A stretch of 64,000 nucleotides of DNA from an uncultured Flavobacteriales bacterium (GTDB lineage: Bacteria > Bacteroidota > Bacteroidia > Flavobacteriales_D > Crocinitomicaceae), in NCBI GenBank assembly GCA_903935095.1, contig CAIZQH010000021.1, forward strand, positions 372,001 to 436,000, in the 5' to 3' direction. Numbering within the stretch: position 1 is the stretch's first letter; each line of letters starts with the position of its first letter. Both the position numbers and the translations under genes were made by a program. Under the pieces are notes generated by a model that worked only from the letters and a program-made list of their open reading frames with translations, ran no database searches and was not told where the DNA came from. Shown here in pieces: positions 43,039 through 51,736 of this stretch.

Positions 43039-43280
43039 ATCATTTTTAAAGAGTGCTCGAAATTAAGTTATTGCGGTGAGATATGAAAATAAATGGTGTT
43101 GGGATGAATTTCATTTGTTCATTTTTATGATTAAAAACGTTGCGTTTAAGAGAAAATCAATAGAAATAGAGGTCGTAAATTAATGGTTTTTTTATCAAGA
43201 AAGGTTTCTGCTAAATGACTCATAATACTGAATTTTTTTAATAATTTCTATTAGTGTATTTTTGTTCAAAATTCATTCAA
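43039..43280. other. AT-rich intergenic region before the gliding-motility operon
   Basis: About 240 bases between divergent genes. It holds the promoter box for the adhesin gene near its right end. No gene longer than about 20 codons, repeat or hairpin was seen elsewhere. Confidence 0.5.
43257..43264 (+). promoter_or_regulatory. Candidate promoter of the adhesin-PorP-OmpA operon (TATTTTTG)
   Basis: TATTTTTG matches TAnnTTTG and ends 16 bases before the ATG at 43281. A T-rich stretch lies where the -33 box would be (43233-43239). It overlaps the GTG at 43254, which excludes that codon as a start for transcripts from this box. Confidence 0.48.
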
Positions 43281-46200
43281 ATGATTATGAGGTCTTTATT
43301 TTTATTCGTTGTCACAGCATTCACCTGTTTTCAACAAATAGCTGCACAAACACCTGTAGCGTCCTTTCAGACAAATCCAATACCTGTTTCGGGTGTCATT
43401 ACGATTTGCCAAGGAAATACAATTACATTCTCGAGTAATTCAACGAATGTTTTTCCTGGCAGTACCTTTTCTTGGGTATTTGGAACAGGGGCAACTCCTG
43501 CAACGGCAAATACGGTGGGACCTCATGTTGTTCAATACAACACTGCAACAGCTGGAACAACAGTTACATTAACGGTAACTAATCCAAATGGACAATCCAA
43601 TTCGATGAGTAAGACGGTTGTTGTGAACGCAACGCCAGTTTCTAATTTGATATTGGCAAATACCGGAGCGAGTTTTGGAACGACAACGGTAAATGGAATC
43701 ACCTTGTTCAAACGGTGTGTCAGCCAGAACACGACAAGCACCAATTTTCTTTGGAATGTGTCAACAATTCCAGGAACTACGCAGACTTTTAACTGGGGTG
43801 ATGCCAGTCCGAATGGAACGCAGGCGAATATTATCGCTGGACAAATTTCACACACTTATGGACTTGGTGCATATACCTTAACTCACACGCTTACCAACGC
43901 AGCTGGTTGTCAGACAATAAAACAGTACTATATTTTTAACGGAGATGCACCGACCATCAGTGTTTCTGGCTCTGGTCAAACAACCTGTTTACCTTATCCA
44001 TATGAAATAGATATTTTATCCAATAATATTCCGGGAACACAATATACGGTTTCCTTTACGGATGGTACACCTTCAAGCATTTTTTCTACAGTGAACGACA
44101 CCACCATTTCACATATCTTTAACACTTCTTCTTGCGGACAATCATATCCAGTTGGTCCGATTATTATCAATAATGCATTTTCTTCGACCATTGTGGCTCA
44201 AAATGCGTGTGGAACTACATTTGCAACTGTTGGTCCAATTACGATTTCAACAGGATCGGATGCACAGTTTACCTATACTCCTGCGTCTCCTATTTGTGTG
44301 AATGAGGATGTGAGTTTTTCTAATACAAGTTCACCCGGTGAATCAGTTAGCAATAGCGGTTGTACGAATGCCTATGGTCATTATTGGTCTATTCAAGAAA
44401 CAACAGGTTACACAATTCCTTATGGTTCACTTGGATCAAACAACGGTAACATTAATGGGAATTACGATTACACAACGTGGACGAATGGAACAGACAGTTT
44501 AGTTATTAATTTCAATGTGCCTGGTGTTTACCATGTATGGATGTATACTGGAAATACCTGTGGAATGGATTCCATTATGCAATTAGTTACCATTAATCCA
44601 ACGGGAACTGTATTAGCAACTCCATTGGTTCAAACCATTTGTTCTGGCGAGTTTTTCAATCCGATTATATTTACTTCAACGATACCTGGATACACGGTTA
44701 CCTGGAATTTAGATGATTCAACAAATGTTGGTGGATTTAATTCATTAACAGGAACTGGTGTTACCATTACGACAGTTACACCAACGATATTGACTAATAC
44801 GACCAATGCCGTCGCATCTGTTCAGTTGTCTGCTTCCGTTGGGTGTACGAATTCCTCACCAACGGAAGTTACGATTAACGTGAACCCAGTTGGAAACGTT
44901 CAAGCGAACCCAAGTCAAGCTTATGTGTGTAGTGGGAATAGTACCAATATCCAACTTTCAAGCAATCTTCCAACGGCAACATTTACCTGGCAGACAATGG
45001 CCCCAGCAACAATCACGGGTGAGTCCAACGGTTCTGGAAGCACGATCAATCAAACACTTTCGAATAGTGGAAATACCTTAGATACTGTATTCTACATCAT
45101 TTATGTTGGTGGTGTTCAATGTCCGGGTGATTCGATTGTTGTTCCGGTAGTTGTCCAACCAACGTTGGGCATGAATACCGTTCAAGATTTCACGGTTTGT
45201 CCCGGGACACTCATTAATCCAACGGATTATATTACTTCTCCATTGGGAGCAAGCTTAACATGGACAAACACGAATCCATCCATTGGAATTCCTGCATCGG
45301 GTTCCGGACAAATTCCAACGTGGTCTGCAAGTTCCAATACAACGACATCTAGCATCAGTGGAAACATAACCATGACTGCTGTATTGAATGCGGCATGTCC
45401 AGGAGTGACTGATCAGTTTACCGTAACGATAAATCCGGTTGGAACGGTTGATTTATCGACTGTAGATACCTTGATTTGTAGTGGAGAGAGTGTGGATGTG
45501 TCATATACCAGTAATCTGACAAATATGAGCATCGTTTGGAATCACGTTTCCCCAACGACTATTTCAGGGGCGACAAATGGATCTTCAAATAGTGGAACAG
45601 TAAATGATGTTCTTGTAAACATTGGAAATACAATTGATACAGTGATGTATTATTTTGTTCCAACAGGAGTATCCTGCTTAAGTGATACGCTGTTCTTATC
45701 TGTTGCTGTTCAACCACAAATTACGATGAATCAATTAGCGGATGTGACGGTATGTGCAGGAACGAGTATTAATCCAACTGATTATGTGACGAGTCCTGCG
45801 GGTGGAGTGATTTCATGGACGAATTCGAACGTGAATATCGGATTAGCGGCTTCGGGAAGTGGACAAATCCCAACTTGGACAGCTACTGCCAACAATTCAG
45901 GTTCAGTCATAAGTGGAATAATTACCGCCACAGCGCAGTTAAACGGATGTATCGGAGTTCAGGATGATTTCGTTGTAAGCATCAATCCGTCCCCAGGATT
46001 TCAATTCACGACTAATCCTCCAGGTGGACTAAGTTGTGTGTCAACAACAGCACAAATTATTGGGGTGATTCAACCCGCCAATTGTAGTATTTCTTGGGTT
46101 GGTCCAGGTATTATTTCCGGAGCTCAAACAACTACGGTTACGGTGAATGCCGCAGGATCCTATTTTGTAACGGTAACTGATCCAATAACGGGGTGTGTAA

Positions 46201-46973
46201 ATATCGACACAGTGATCATGGATGCGCCAAACCTTGTTCAAATAACAGGTGCCCTACTTTTAGATGTTCAATGTAAAGGTGGTTCGGACGGAGAAATTAT
46301 TCTTTCAACCAATCAGCAAGGTTCACTCGCCTACGAATGGACGCCAAATGTAGGTTCTACGAATTCCATTGCGAATTTGTCAGCCGGGACCTACTCAGTG
46401 GTGATCACTAACGACGATCAATGTACAGCCGATACGACATTGATTATTCAGGAACCAAATCTAATTTCCATCGATTTGATTTCTTCTGTCATTTCTCAAT
46501 GTGGTGAAGCAAATGGATCGATTCAAGTTTCAGCGCAAGGAGGAACGGGTTCCTTTAATTTTACTTGGAGTAATGGAGGAAATGGAGCTTTATTGGAAAA
46601 CATCGATAAAGGAACCTATATTTTGACCGTAACGGATCAGCAAAACTGTACCTTAAGCGATACCTTCTCTATTGATTGCAGTCCATTGATTCCAATCACC
46701 GTTCCTCAGTTCTTGTCACCGAATAACGATGGAAAAAATGATGCATGGATTTTCGGGAATACGTCACAATATTCAGAAATCAAAGTTTGGGTATACAACC
46801 GTTGGGGAAATATTGTCTACCAATCAGATCTATATCAGAACGATTGGAATGGTTGGTTTACAGAAGGACGTCAAGTGGATGGACCACTGCCAGCAGCAAC
46901 CTATTTTTATGTCATCGACACGATGAAGAAGTCACAAGATTTGATTAAAGGATATATAGAAATTCAACCATGA
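43281..46973 (+). CDS. Large secreted adhesin with PKD-like and SprB repeats and gliding-motility C-terminal domain
   Basis: A 1230-residue secreted protein with a signal peptide (about 1-23, ending IAAQ). PKD/Ig-like domains fill most of the length. Two copies of a module of about 183 residues (roughly 44884-45430 and 45431-45985) each contain CSGxS, CxGTxINPTDY and ASGSGQIPTW motifs. Two SprB-type repeats follow (QCKGGSDGEI and CGEANGSIQV), then the CHU_C-type gliding motility-associated C-terminal domain (FLSPNNDGKNDAW, NRWGNIVYQS, AATYFYVID). Such proteins are carried by T9SS to the surface as adhesins. It heads an operon with PorP/SprF- and OmpA-type genes, as for sprB-like loci in gliding Flavobacteria. 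Confidence 0.88.
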   Translation: MIMRSLFLFVVTAFTCFQQIAAQTPVASFQTNPIPVSGVITICQGNTITFSSNSTNVFPGSTFSWVFGTGATPATANTVGPHVVQYNTATAGTTVTLTVTNPNGQSNSMSKTVVVNATPVSNLILANTGASFGTTTVNGITLFKRCVSQNTTSTNFLWNVSTIPGTTQTFNWGDASPNGTQANIIAGQISHTYGLGAYTLTHTLTNAAGCQTIKQYYIFNGDAPTISVSGSGQTTCLPYPYEIDILSNNIPGTQYTVSFTDGTPSSIFSTVNDTTISHIFNTSSCGQSYPVGPIIINNAFSSTIVAQNACGTTFATVGPITISTGSDAQFTYTPASPICVNEDVSFSNTSSPGESVSNSGCTNAYGHYWSIQETTGYTIPYGSLGSNNGNINGNYDYTTWTNGTDSLVINFNVPGVYHVWMYTGNTCGMDSIMQLVTINPTGTVLATPLVQTICSGEFFNPIIFTSTIPGYTVTWNLDDSTNVGGFNSLTGTGVTITTVTPTILTNTTNAVASVQLSASVGCTNSSPTEVTINVNPVGNVQANPSQAYVCSGNSTNIQLSSNLPTATFTWQTMAPATITGESNGSGSTINQTLSNSGNTLDTVFYIIYVGGVQCPGDSIVVPVVVQPTLGMNTVQDFTVCPGTLINPTDYITSPLGASLTWTNTNPSIGIPASGSGQIPTWSASSNTTTSSISGNITMTAVLNAACPGVTDQFTVTINPVGTVDLSTVDTLICSGESVDVSYTSNLTNMSIVWNHVSPTTISGATNGSSNSGTVNDVLVNIGNTIDTVMYYFVPTGVSCLSDTLFLSVAVQPQITMNQLADVTVCAGTSINPTDYVTSPAGGVISWTNSNVNIGLAASGSGQIPTWTATANNSGSVISGIITATAQLNGCIGVQDDFVVSINPSPGFQFTTNPPGGLSCVSTTAQIIGVIQPANCSISWVGPGIISGAQTTTVTVNAAGSYFVTVTDPITGCVNIDTVIMDAPNLVQITGALLLDVQCKGGSDGEIILSTNQQGSLAYEWTPNVGSTNSIANLSAGTYSVVITNDDQCTADTTLIIQEPNLISIDLISSVISQCGEANGSIQVSAQGGTGSFNFTWSNGGNGALLENIDKGTYILTVTDQQNCTLSDTFSIDCSPLIPITVPQFLSPNNDGKNDAWIFGNTSQYSEIKVWVYNRWGNIVYQSDLYQNDWNGWFTEGRQVDGPLPAATYFYVIDTMKKSQDLIKGYIEIQP

Positions 46974-47881
46974 AACAGTTAAAATTATACCTCATTTTAT
47001 TCATTTTTGCGTTTCAAACGCAAGTGAATGCGCAGCAGGATGCACAATCTTCGCTTTATTTTTTCAATCCTTTGAATTACAATCCAGCGTATGCCGGAAG
47101 CAGAGGATCTTTGAACGTGACAGCAGTCAACCGAGCACAATGGGTTGGATTAGAAGGTGCTCCTAGAACACAATTCCTCTCCATCCACGCTCCAATTATG
47201 AAAAAACACATTGGGGTTGGTGGAAACCTAAGCTATGACCGCATTGGTTCACGAACAAATTTCACCATGATGGCAAATGTTTCGTATCATTTGGAATTTA
47301 AGCATACAGATTGGAGGCTTTCAATGGGACTTTCTGGAGGTATTCAATCCAGTCAATATGATTTCAACGGCTTAACAGTGATTGATCCAACGGATTACAA
47401 TTACACGACTTCAAATCAAATGAAGGCGCCGAATTTCGGAACTGGGATATATGCTTATTCAAAAAATGCGTACATCGGATTCTCTATTCCGCGTTTGATT
47501 CAGCGTTCTTTGGACACTTTGTCTAATTCGTATTTGCAACGACATTATTTTCTAGCAGCCGGTTATGTCTATCATTACAATTCCGTATTAGATATAAAGC
47601 CATCTGTCCTTATGAAATTTACAGCCAATGCGCCGGTTACGATAGATTTCAATTTGTCCGCACATTTATTCAAACAGTTTTGGGCGGGTGTGATGTTCCG
47701 TTACAGAGAGTCTATTGGTATCAATTTAGCTTATTCGCCAACTGATGCTTGGACCTTTGGTTATGCTTATGATTTTCCAGTGAATCAACTTCGATTTAAT
47801 AATTGGGGAAGCCATGAATTATATTTAGCTTTTGATTTACGTTCCAAACAAGCTGCGTATGTCAGTCCAAGATACTTTTAA
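46970..47881 (+). CDS. PorP/SprF family type IX secretion system membrane protein
   Basis: A 303-residue outer-membrane protein with a signal peptide (about 1-21, NAQQ). The PorP/SprF motif SSLYFFNPLNYNPAYAGSRG follows it, and then about fourteen beta-strand-like segments, with a late FGYAYDFPVNQL strand typical of the family. PorP/SprF proteins are outer-membrane partners that help display or secrete the adhesin encoded next to them. It overlaps the adhesin gene by 4 bases (ATGA) and is followed after 10 bases by an OmpA-family gene. Confidence 0.9.
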   Translation: MKQLKLYLILFIFAFQTQVNAQQDAQSSLYFFNPLNYNPAYAGSRGSLNVTAVNRAQWVGLEGAPRTQFLSIHAPIMKKHIGVGGNLSYDRIGSRTNFTMMANVSYHLEFKHTDWRLSMGLSGGIQSSQYDFNGLTVIDPTDYNYTTSNQMKAPNFGTGIYAYSKNAYIGFSIPRLIQRSLDTLSNSYLQRHYFLAAGYVYHYNSVLDIKPSVLMKFTANAPVTIDFNLSAHLFKQFWAGVMFRYRESIGINLAYSPTDAWTFGYAYDFPVNQLRFNNWGSHELYLAFDLRSKQAAYVSPRYF

Positions 47882-47891
47882 CGAAAAAGCC

Positions 47892-50015
47892 ATGAAAAGA
47901 ACAATCCTAACGGCTGCATTATTGCTAATAACAACAATAGTAAGTGCACAAAGCTTCAAGAAGGAGTATGCGGAAAAACTTTCCAATCAATTCAATTATG
48001 TAGAAGCGTATCCTATTTGGGAAGAATTGACCAATGAATCTATAGCGGCAAAGAACATTGACGCAATCAGTCTGAGAAAAACCATTGAAGCAGCTTATGC
48101 TTCTGAACAATATGTCAATGCTTTTCGTTGGTCTGATTTCCTTATTGAACAGGTCAAAGAATTAAATGAACAAGATTTTTTATTGAATTTTCAGTTAACC
48201 TTACTTTCCAAAAAATATGAAACGTTGGCAGCTAGAATTGAAAAAGCGCAAGTCATCTTGCCAAATAGCAAGGCCATTGAACAATGGAAAACGGAGGGTT
48301 GGAAAATTCAGGAAGTGTTGAAAACAAAAGCTCCATATGATGTGAATTTATTTCGATCCTTAAAGGTGGGAGAGGAGTTTTCAGCAGTTCCCTTTGAAGA
48401 AGGAATTCTTTTAGTTAGTGCTGCACAAAACACGGGATTTGTCAATCGTGTATACGGTAAAACAGGTCAATATTTTACGGATTTAGTTTATGTGAAACTT
48501 GCAGCGGGAAAACAAGCAAAAGAAATTGTTTGGTCTGACATAAAACGCACGAATCCACATGATGGACCGATCTCTTTTTCCTTTAATAATCGCTATGCGT
48601 ATTTGACGACGAATCAGGAAGTGTTAGACGAAAAAAATAACATTAAATATAATCGGTTGAAATTGGAAATTTTCGAGAAAGAACGAGATGTTTGGTTGGA
48701 AAAAGACTTTTTTTCCTGGAATAATTTAGCTTATTCCGTAGGTCATGGTGTGGTTGATGATACCTTGAATTTATATTTTGTATCAGATATGCCAGGTGGA
48801 TATGGAGGAACGGATATTTATAAATGTAAATGGAATGGTTCGAGTTATGAGTCGCCAATCAATTTAGGTCCTAACGTCAATTCGGCAGGTAATGAACAGT
48901 TTCCATTTGTTTCCTTAGAAGGAACCTTATATTTCGCCTCTAATGGATGGCCTGGATTTGGCGGACTAGATATTTTTGCCTGGGACTTTGTTTCCAAAGC
49001 GCCAGTGAATATGGGTGCTCCTGTTAATTCAAATGCAGATGATTTTTCATTTAATGTGAATGAAATCGCTGGAAAAGGATTTTTATCTTCCAATAGAGCG
49101 AATTGGAAAGATGAGGTTTATTCGGTTAATGCGAAAATGAAAAAACGCTATGTAGACATTGATCTCAAGGATTGTCAGAACAAGCCTTTTGCCCAACAAA
49201 ATGTGAAAGTATATCGCCAAGATGGAAATCTTTGGAAAACATTAAAATCTGACGATTACGGTCGTTTGAGTTTCATAGGGACAGTTGGTGAAACGTATCA
49301 CTTATCCTTTAAAGATCCAAAAACATCCTTTATGGATAGTGTGAGTTTTGTGAATGAAATGGAAACAATGAAAAACGTTCAATTATTTGCTCGTCCGAAA
49401 AATCAGGTTTCCACCATACACGTGTTGAATTCTTCTAACGCTCCGATTGATGGAGCGCTGGTGCGATTCTATGCGAAAGAAAAAGAAATTCAGCGAAAAA
49501 TCACACCCAAAACAGGAGAAATGTCCTTTGATGCATACTTGATCGATTCTTTTTCCATCACGGCAATTAATTACAAGGAATTTTCCATGAAGATGCCCGA
49601 AGATCATAAATGTGATTCCCTTATTCGCTTGGATTGTAAAATGAAATTGAATACAGGAAATACCTTCATTAATTTAGATCAGGTATTGTATGATTACAAC
49701 AAATGGGACTTGCGTCCGGAGAGCATCATTGAACTAGATAAACTTGTGAAGTACATGAAATCTAATGATTTAAAAGTGGAATTATCTTCGCACACCGATT
49801 CACGGGGAGAAGATGTTTATAATGAATGGCTTTCACAGCAGCGTTCAAATTCTTGTGTAAATTACATCATTAGCAAAGGAATTAGTTCAACAAGAATCAT
49901 TGCGAAGGGATACGGAGAATATCGTTTGAAAAATCGCTGTGCAAATACGGTTGAATGTATAGAAGAAGAGCACCAACAAAACAGAAGAACGGAGTTAAGG
50001 ATTTTGAATGATTGA
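47892..50015 (+). CDS. OmpA family outer-membrane protein of the gliding/T9SS operon
   Basis: A 707-residue protein with a signal peptide (about 1-20, ending VSAQS), an N-terminal helical, TPR-like region (about 25-140), WD40-like PD40 repeats in the middle (SDMPGGYGGTDIYKC and ASNGWPGFGGLDIF near residues 300-370), carboxypeptidase-like beta segments, and a C-terminal OmpA domain (about 590-707) with LSSHTDSRGEDVYNEWLSQQR and a late NRRTELRI, the peptidoglycan-binding pattern. It probably tethers the secretion or adhesin complex to the cell wall, like PorE/SprE-group proteins. The ATG at 47892 is chosen because a signal peptide follows; the frame is open from 47832 inside PorP. Confidence 0.88.
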   Translation: MKRTILTAALLLITTIVSAQSFKKEYAEKLSNQFNYVEAYPIWEELTNESIAAKNIDAISLRKTIEAAYASEQYVNAFRWSDFLIEQVKELNEQDFLLNFQLTLLSKKYETLAARIEKAQVILPNSKAIEQWKTEGWKIQEVLKTKAPYDVNLFRSLKVGEEFSAVPFEEGILLVSAAQNTGFVNRVYGKTGQYFTDLVYVKLAAGKQAKEIVWSDIKRTNPHDGPISFSFNNRYAYLTTNQEVLDEKNNIKYNRLKLEIFEKERDVWLEKDFFSWNNLAYSVGHGVVDDTLNLYFVSDMPGGYGGTDIYKCKWNGSSYESPINLGPNVNSAGNEQFPFVSLEGTLYFASNGWPGFGGLDIFAWDFVSKAPVNMGAPVNSNADDFSFNVNEIAGKGFLSSNRANWKDEVYSVNAKMKKRYVDIDLKDCQNKPFAQQNVKVYRQDGNLWKTLKSDDYGRLSFIGTVGETYHLSFKDPKTSFMDSVSFVNEMETMKNVQLFARPKNQVSTIHVLNSSNAPIDGALVRFYAKEKEIQRKITPKTGEMSFDAYLIDSFSITAINYKEFSMKMPEDHKCDSLIRLDCKMKLNTGNTFINLDQVLYDYNKWDLRPESIIELDKLVKYMKSNDLKVELSSHTDSRGEDVYNEWLSQQRSNSCVNYIISKGISSTRIIAKGYGEYRLKNRCANTVECIEEEHQQNRRTELRILND

Positions 50016-50376
50016 TAAAACCAAACCAAATATTTATTGAAATAAATGTATTTGAACGTAGCTATATGGCTGCATGTTTTGTCTGACCGATTCCTTATTA
50101 GTTGATGAAAATTCCGCTTAAGAATCCGATTTAATCGCCGAAAAAAAGCTTAATGGTGAATTTAATGTTTACCAATTGGAAAAGTACAATAAACTAAAAT
50201 TAATAGCTGATGAACGGTAAAGAAAAAGAACTGTTTAATCAGAAAATCAAGAAAGCTATTCAGTTATCTTCTCAGAAATTAGTAGATGCGAAAAGAGCGC
50301 TTTGACAAAGCGTTGTTATAAGTAAGATTGTAAAATACAGGAAATAAAACCGTAATAGAATAATTATATTCAAATC
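50016..50376. other. Gene-poor region after the OmpA gene
   Basis: About 360 bases between ompA and the first terminator. It holds the fragments described at 50046-50305; nothing else coding was seen. Confidence 0.5.
50046..50305 (+). pseudogene. Possible decayed small gene in three frames
   Basis: Three short coding-like stretches follow one another in different frames: 50046-50105 (MYLNVAIWLHVLSDRFLIS then stop), 50122-50211 (LIAEKKLNGEFNVYQLEKYN, ending at a TAA) and 50210-50305 (MNGKEKELFNQKIKKAIQLS, 31 codons). All are Lys/Leu/Glu-rich like a real protein, and the second and third overlap by a frame step at GATGAACGG. They may be the broken remains of one gene. No family was recognised, so this stays tentative; the third stretch alone could also be a small gene. 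Confidence 0.35.
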
Positions 50377-50404
50377 AAAAAAAGCCCCAACAGGGGCTTT
50401 TTTT
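50377..50404. terminator. Bidirectional terminator AAAAAAAGCCCC / GGGGCTTTTTTT
   Basis: GCCCC (50384-50388) pairs with GGGGC (50393-50397) across AACA, with A and T runs on either side. It can end minus-strand transcription leaving the tRNA region and plus-strand transcription from the ompA side. Confidence 0.82.
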
Positions 50405-50480
50405 GTGGTCCCACATAGGCTTCCCGATGCTCGTACCTTGGTCGGGATAGACTTCTCGCCTGAAAATTTTGGGTAAAAAA

Positions 50481-50506
50481 AAACCCTGACAGTATCGTCA
50501 GGGTTT
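50481..50506 (-). terminator. Terminator hairpin in tandem unit 1
   Basis: AAACCCTGAC (50481-50490) pairs with GTCAGGGTTT (50497-50506). On the minus strand the hairpin is followed by a run of nine T. Confidence 0.8.
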
Positions 50507-50584
50507 CGTGGTCCCACATAGGCTTCCCGATACTCGTACCTCGATCGGGATAGACTTCTCGCCTGAAAGTTTTTGGGCATAAAA

Positions 50585-50610
50585 AAACCCTGACGGTATC
50601 GTCAGGGTTT
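50585..50610 (-). terminator. Terminator of the tRNA gene (tandem unit 2)
   Basis: AAACCCTGAC (50585-50594) pairs with GTCAGGGTTT (50601-50610), followed on the minus strand by a run of seven T. It begins 2 bases past the tRNA 3' end. Confidence 0.85.
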
Positions 50611-50612
50611 CG

Positions 50613-50686
50613 TGGTCCCACACAGGCTCGAACTGTGGACCCACAGATTATGAGTCTGTTGCTCTAACCAACTGAGCTATAGGACC
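50613..50686 (-). tRNA. tRNA with CAT anticodon (elongator Met or Ile2)
   Basis: A 74-base cloverleaf can be folded by hand. Acceptor GGTCCTA pairs with TGGGACC, the D-arm has AGCTCAGTTGGTTAGAGC, the anticodon arm is ACAGA-CTCATAA-TCTGT, and the T-loop holds TTCGAGC. Discriminator base A; CCA is not encoded. The loop CTCATAA gives anticodon CAT, which serves either elongator methionine or, when its C34 is modified to lysidine, isoleucine; the sequence alone does not settle this. Initiator tRNA is unlikely, because a normal G1-C72 pair is present. Confidence 0.9.
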
Positions 50687-50716
50687 GGGTTACATTGTAA
50701 TAACTGTAACGGTTGG

Positions 50717-50746
50717 CAAAAATAGTAATTTCTTCCTTTTGACAAA
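50717..50746 (-). promoter_or_regulatory. Promoter of the tRNA gene
   Basis: Minus-strand TTTG (-33, 50743-50746), an 18-base spacer and TATTTTTG (-7, 50717-50724) match the Bacteroidota consensus well. The tRNA 5' end lies 30 bases downstream. Confidence 0.62.
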
Positions 50747-50760
50747 GGAAAAAAGCCAAT

Positions 50761-51684
50761 CTATTTTTTATTTTGTTCGGAGGATAACATTGCCTGGATC
50801 TGCTTCATGGTGTTTTGCATACCTTCTGCGCTACCGTCCAAGAAGATGGTGTTTCCTTTTCCGTATTCAGCGAAATTCTTAATCGCCTCTGTCCACATGG
50901 AGAATAAGATCACATTCGTGTCTAAGTTTGCTTGCTTCATCTCTTCCGCTGCTTCACTCATCCCTTTTGCTACCTCTTGACGGAATAATGCTACTCCTTG
51001 TCCACGCAGCATCGCTGCTTCTTTCTCTGCTAATGCGGCAATTTTAATCGCGTTTCCATCAGCTTCTGCGGCTTTCGTTTTGGTGATCAATAACGCTTGA
51101 CCTTCGTTCTCAGCGGCGGCTTTTAAGTTATTCGACGCCACTACTTTACTCATGCTGTCAATAATCGCTTGGTCAAAGGTGATGTCGTTGATTTGTAAGT
51201 CCAATAAGTGGTATCCCCAAGTTTCTAGCGTATGGTCAATTTGATTCTTTACACTTTCTACCAATTCATGACGCAAACCAAGTATTTCGGATTGTTTCTG
51301 ACTCGCGACATACGCACGAATAGATCCTTCAATCGTGCGAATCAAGGCCTGCATTAAATCTTTGTTGCTGATGAACTTAAACGCAACTTTCTTAATCGTT
51401 TCTTCTTCGGCGTCCATCACACTATACAACAGCATACTTTTGAAATACACATTCGCTTGGTCAATGGTGACAGCTTGAAATTCCATTTCAATACTCTGAT
51501 TCTGAATCGAAATGCGGCGGTACACTTGCTCCAAAAATGGAATTTTCATACGTAAACCAGGTGTGAGGATCCGCTTATATTTTCCAAATAAGGTGATGAC
51601 CGCAATCGTTCCTTGTGTTACGGTAAGTAAGGAACTATAAAGGATGACTAGTCCAAGGGCCAATAAAATGTATAAAGGTGTCAT
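50761..51684 (-). CDS. SPFH/band 7 domain membrane protein
   Basis: A 307-residue protein with an N-terminal membrane helix (about 4-24), an SPFH/prohibitin domain (about 27-200, GTIAVITLFGKYKRILTPGL at its start), an Ala/Glu-rich coiled coil (about 200-255, AAENEGQALLITKTKAAEA) and a short C-terminal tail. Such proteins form large ring assemblies at membranes and act in quality control or microdomain organisation. It is closest in layout to QmcA-like stomatins. No NfeD partner lies beside it. Confidence 0.85.
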   Translation of the reverse strand: MTPLYILLALGLVILYSSLLTVTQGTIAVITLFGKYKRILTPGLRMKIPFLEQVYRRISIQNQSIEMEFQAVTIDQANVYFKSMLLYSVMDAEEETIKKVAFKFISNKDLMQALIRTIEGSIRAYVASQKQSEILGLRHELVESVKNQIDHTLETWGYHLLDLQINDITFDQAIIDSMSKVVASNNLKAAAENEGQALLITKTKAAEADGNAIKIAALAEKEAAMLRGQGVALFRQEVAKGMSEAAEEMKQANLDTNVILFSMWTEAIKNFAEYGKGNTIFLDGSAEGMQNTMKQIQAMLSSEQNKK

Positions 51685-51736
51685 GTCGTTGAATTTTAGT
51701 TAAATGTAGCCAAATTGCCTGAATCCCACAAGTGGA

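Larger units (their letters stand above)
50405..50611 (-). repeat. Two tandem units of about 104 bases: tRNA 3'-end copy plus terminator
   Basis: Units at 50405-50507 and 50508-50611 are about 90% identical. On the plus strand each begins GTGGTCCCACATAGGCT, which differs by one base from the matching end of the tRNA at 50612 onward (GTGGTCCCACACAGGCT), and each ends with the same terminator hairpin. Read on the minus strand, the order is tRNA, terminator, spacer, tRNA-tail copy, terminator, spacer, tRNA-tail copy. Inside each spacer is a further inverted repeat, CCCGA/TCGGG, around a GTACGAG loop-like stretch. The array most likely arose by tandem duplication of the tRNA's 3' tail and terminator. 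Confidence 0.7.

Noticed and set aside
43254-43280. GTG start of the adhesin gene
   Set aside because: It overlaps the TATTTTTG promoter box and would place extra polar residues before the signal peptide.
50405-50611. Attachment site of an integrated element at the tRNA
   Set aside because: The tRNA-end copies are present, but the units are only about 104 bases apart and no integrase or mobile genes lie between or beside them.
50272-50621. Minus-strand open frames of 83 and 102 codons over the tRNA-tail repeats
   Set aside because: They read through terminator hairpins and tRNA-derived repeats; the similarity between them is only the DNA repeat, so they are not genes.
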